This document shows, in pieces, positions 14,515 to 16,224 of a DNA stretch of 16,224 nt. Where the stretch lies: contig BQKZ01005506.1 of assembly GCA_036244855.1 (NCBI GenBank), positions 1-16,224 on the forward strand. The letters are read 5' to 3'. Origin of the DNA: Temnopleurus reevesii. Its lineage: Eukaryota; Echinodermata; Echinoidea; Temnopleuroida; Temnopleuridae. The notes under the pieces were generated by a model. That model made no database searches. It was not told the origin of the DNA and saw only the letters and a list, made by a program, of their open reading frames with translations. Position 1 is the stretch's first letter, and each line of letters begins with the position of its first letter. A program made the translations under genes and the position numbers.

Positions 14515-15404
14515 TTTCTCTTTTGGTGGGAATTTTTAATAACTTTGATATAAATTCGTAAAATATGTAACATGAATGTCTCTTACTCCGGTTTCCATTT
14601 CAGTTATGATTTAGCTACATTCTCATGTGTTTTTGTGCTTCCATTTGGGACAATTTAATGCAGATGAATATAAACAGAAAATTCCTTTTAAACAACCTCA
14701 CACCGATTGTGAAATCTTTCCGTACTATGAATGGATGAATTCTTTGAGAATATTCAAATCTGGGATATGTTTCATAAAGCTGTTCATATATCTACAAATA
14801 TTTCTAAAAATGACTAGTGACCCTTTCTCAGGTGCAATTTATGTGTACAGTCATTAGTGATTCTACAAACAGCTTTGTGAAACACAACCCTTGAAGTTTC
14901 CTAGTATTTTTTATATTTTGTTGAAGGTTTCGGTAATAATCTGTTTTTCATAATTAGATTTACTTTGTTTCACTTTTGTAGATGAAAGTGCCTTTGTCCC
15001 ATTGAGGTTACATCAAATTTATTTTGTTACCCTTTTTGGTTACTTTTACTTATGATAGAAAAGGTCAAAAGAAAATTATAGGATACTATTTTTTTACATA
15101 GGTACATCGGTCTGTGTAATGCTGCAAGCAAGCACAGTTGTTATTTAAAGGGTTAAACCGGAAGTTATTGGCTGTAAGAGACTTTTGTGTGTTTTCACAA
15201 TTTGAAGATATATAATCCCTGACATAGCAACAGTTCAATAGACATCTCATTAAAATGAAGGTTATTTCTATAGAGGAGTATGTTTCAATGAAAGTGCGAT
15301 ATTGATGATTGATTCGTGCAACAGTACCCTATACCCACTGTCACGTTGTAAAATATGGACAAACTTCATGCTGTTGGTGGTTGTCAAATCAAAACAGCAT
15401 TGAC
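14515..15404. other. AT-rich non-coding stretch
   Basis: Read on both strands, it shows no recognisable gene, RNA or repeat pair. The 76-codon open frame at 14627 has no family signature. Confidence 0.55.
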
Positions 15405-15423
15405 GGTAGATATTCAGAAACCT

Positions 15424-15595
15424 TGTTATAAAGAGCACTGATATAACAAGCTCTCGTTAAAACAAGGTAATTTTGTTGTTCCTATCTTGTTATATTTTAT
15501 TGCAGTTTTGCCCTGATATAACAAGAATTCAATATAAAGAGGTAATTTTTCTGGTCCAAACGACCTCGTTATTATGAGGTTAGACTATAATGAAG
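15424..15595. repeat. ATATAACAAG tandem repeat, about two units of 75 bp
   Basis: CTGATATAACAAG occurs with its ATATAACAAG core at 15441 and again at 15516. Each is followed by an AGGTAATTTT(G/T) segment and then CTTGTTAT or CTCGTTAT. The units are diverged. No coding sense. Confidence 0.7.
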
Positions 15596-15599
15596 TATT

Positions 15600-16040
15600 A
15601 CCCTGTCTCGTGTATTGAGACAAGGAAAAGTAATCATTTTTAGTATTTTTAAATTGATAGTCGAGTTGATTTTCTATAATTTGAAATAGATTGTGCAGCA
15701 GTTGATAAACATAAAATGTTGCCTTGTAATTTGTATTCTAGAAATCTGGAGAGAGATATTAGCATCCGACAACATTTCCAGTCTCTCGAAGCACATTCAT
15801 AAAACAAAATCAGGAATTACCCTTGCCCTTAACATCATTTTTTTTTGTACAGTAGTATGATTTAAGTTGTATTTCATTGTATGTTTTGTCCATCTCTCGC
15901 ATTTTACCGTTTTTATTTTTGTTTTGTGTCCCGAATTAGATTTGCTCAGAGTATATTTCCCACAACAAAAACAACATTACAAAACATGATTTCAGAAAAT
16001 TGTTTTGTCATTGGAATGGGAAATAAGCCAAATTAATGTA
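15600..16040. other. AT-rich non-coding stretch
   Basis: Nothing recognisable is seen on either strand. Confidence 0.5.
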
Positions 16041-16051
16041 GTCAAACCTAT

Positions 16052-16224
16052 CTATAGTGACCACCTGTCTATAGTGGCCACTTAAATTGATTCCATCCAG
16101 GTGAAAATGCATGTTATAGAACCTGTCTATAGAGGGCACAGTCTATAGTGACCACCTATCTATAGTGGCCACTTAGATTGATTCCCTCCAGGTGAAAATG
16201 CATGTTATAGAACCTGTCTACAGT
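16052..16224. repeat. Tandem repeat, 91-bp period, cut by window end
   Basis: CTATAGTGACCACCT starts at 16052 and again at 16143. Both units continue with CTATAGTGGCCACTTA, ATTGATTCC, CCAGGTGAAAATGCATGTTA and ACCTGTCTA. The two copies are nearly identical. Inside each unit CTATAGTG(A/G)CCAC is itself doubled. The array continues beyond the window. Confidence 0.93.

Noticed and set aside
14289..14561. Poly-Phe protein
   Set aside because: It is a translation of the TTC microsatellite.

Overview
The window is animal nuclear DNA: AT-rich, with GT-AG introns of 0.6 to 3 kb, many microsatellites, short inverted-repeat elements and tRNA-like (SINE-like) relics. The protein and the repeat types fit a marine deuterostome, most likely an echinoderm such as a sea urchin. 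The species is inferred, not proven.

One gene is supported: the 3' half of an ARFGAP2/3 (Glo3-type ADP-ribosylation factor GTPase-activating protein) on the + strand. Seven coding exons are visible: 245-405, 1307-1435, 2076-2225, 2896-3030, 6101-6224, 7950-8150 and 10448-10465 (stop). Together they encode 305 residues with consistent phases. The N-terminal zinc-finger GAP domain lies upstream of the window. What is present is the coatomer/cargo-binding basic region, the Ser/Asp-rich linker, two ISSDQ(F/Y)F motifs, the C-terminal amphipathic helix and a short terminal peptide. The protein would work in COPI coat dynamics at the Golgi.

The most notable feature is repeated tandem exon duplication inside this gene. 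The 3' part of the penultimate exon, which encodes the amphipathic helix, is followed by 12 further copies in the last intron (8151-10206, period about 160-199 bp). Seven consecutive copies (6 to 12) keep the 28-codon helix frame open, with mostly synonymous changes. One copy (9890-10039) is exactly 150 bp, phase 0 at both ends, fully open and flanked by AG and GT, so it could be a real alternative exon. Independently, the exon at 1307-1435 is preceded by two decayed copies of its 5' part (977-1047 and about 1145-1220), spaced about 167 bp apart, nearly the same period.

Layout: 1-219 ATG/TGA microsatellite in the upstream intron; 245-3030 four exons; 3031-6100 a large intron with tRNA-like relics, a CpG-rich island, a 21/42-bp minisatellite, an inverted pair of a dispersed repeat, a GGGGTGTTG-type MITE, and a TTAA-flanked MITE with a 40-bp near-perfect hairpin inside it; 6101-6224 exon; 6225-7949 plain AT-rich intron; 7950-8150 exon; 8151-10206 the array; 10448-10465 last coding exon; 10466-16224 3' UTR/intergenic DNA with duplicated repeats (and a single N exactly at a repeat junction), another MITE, a long TTC microsatellite and two tandem-repeat families. 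No second protein-coding gene is supported in the last 5.7 kb.
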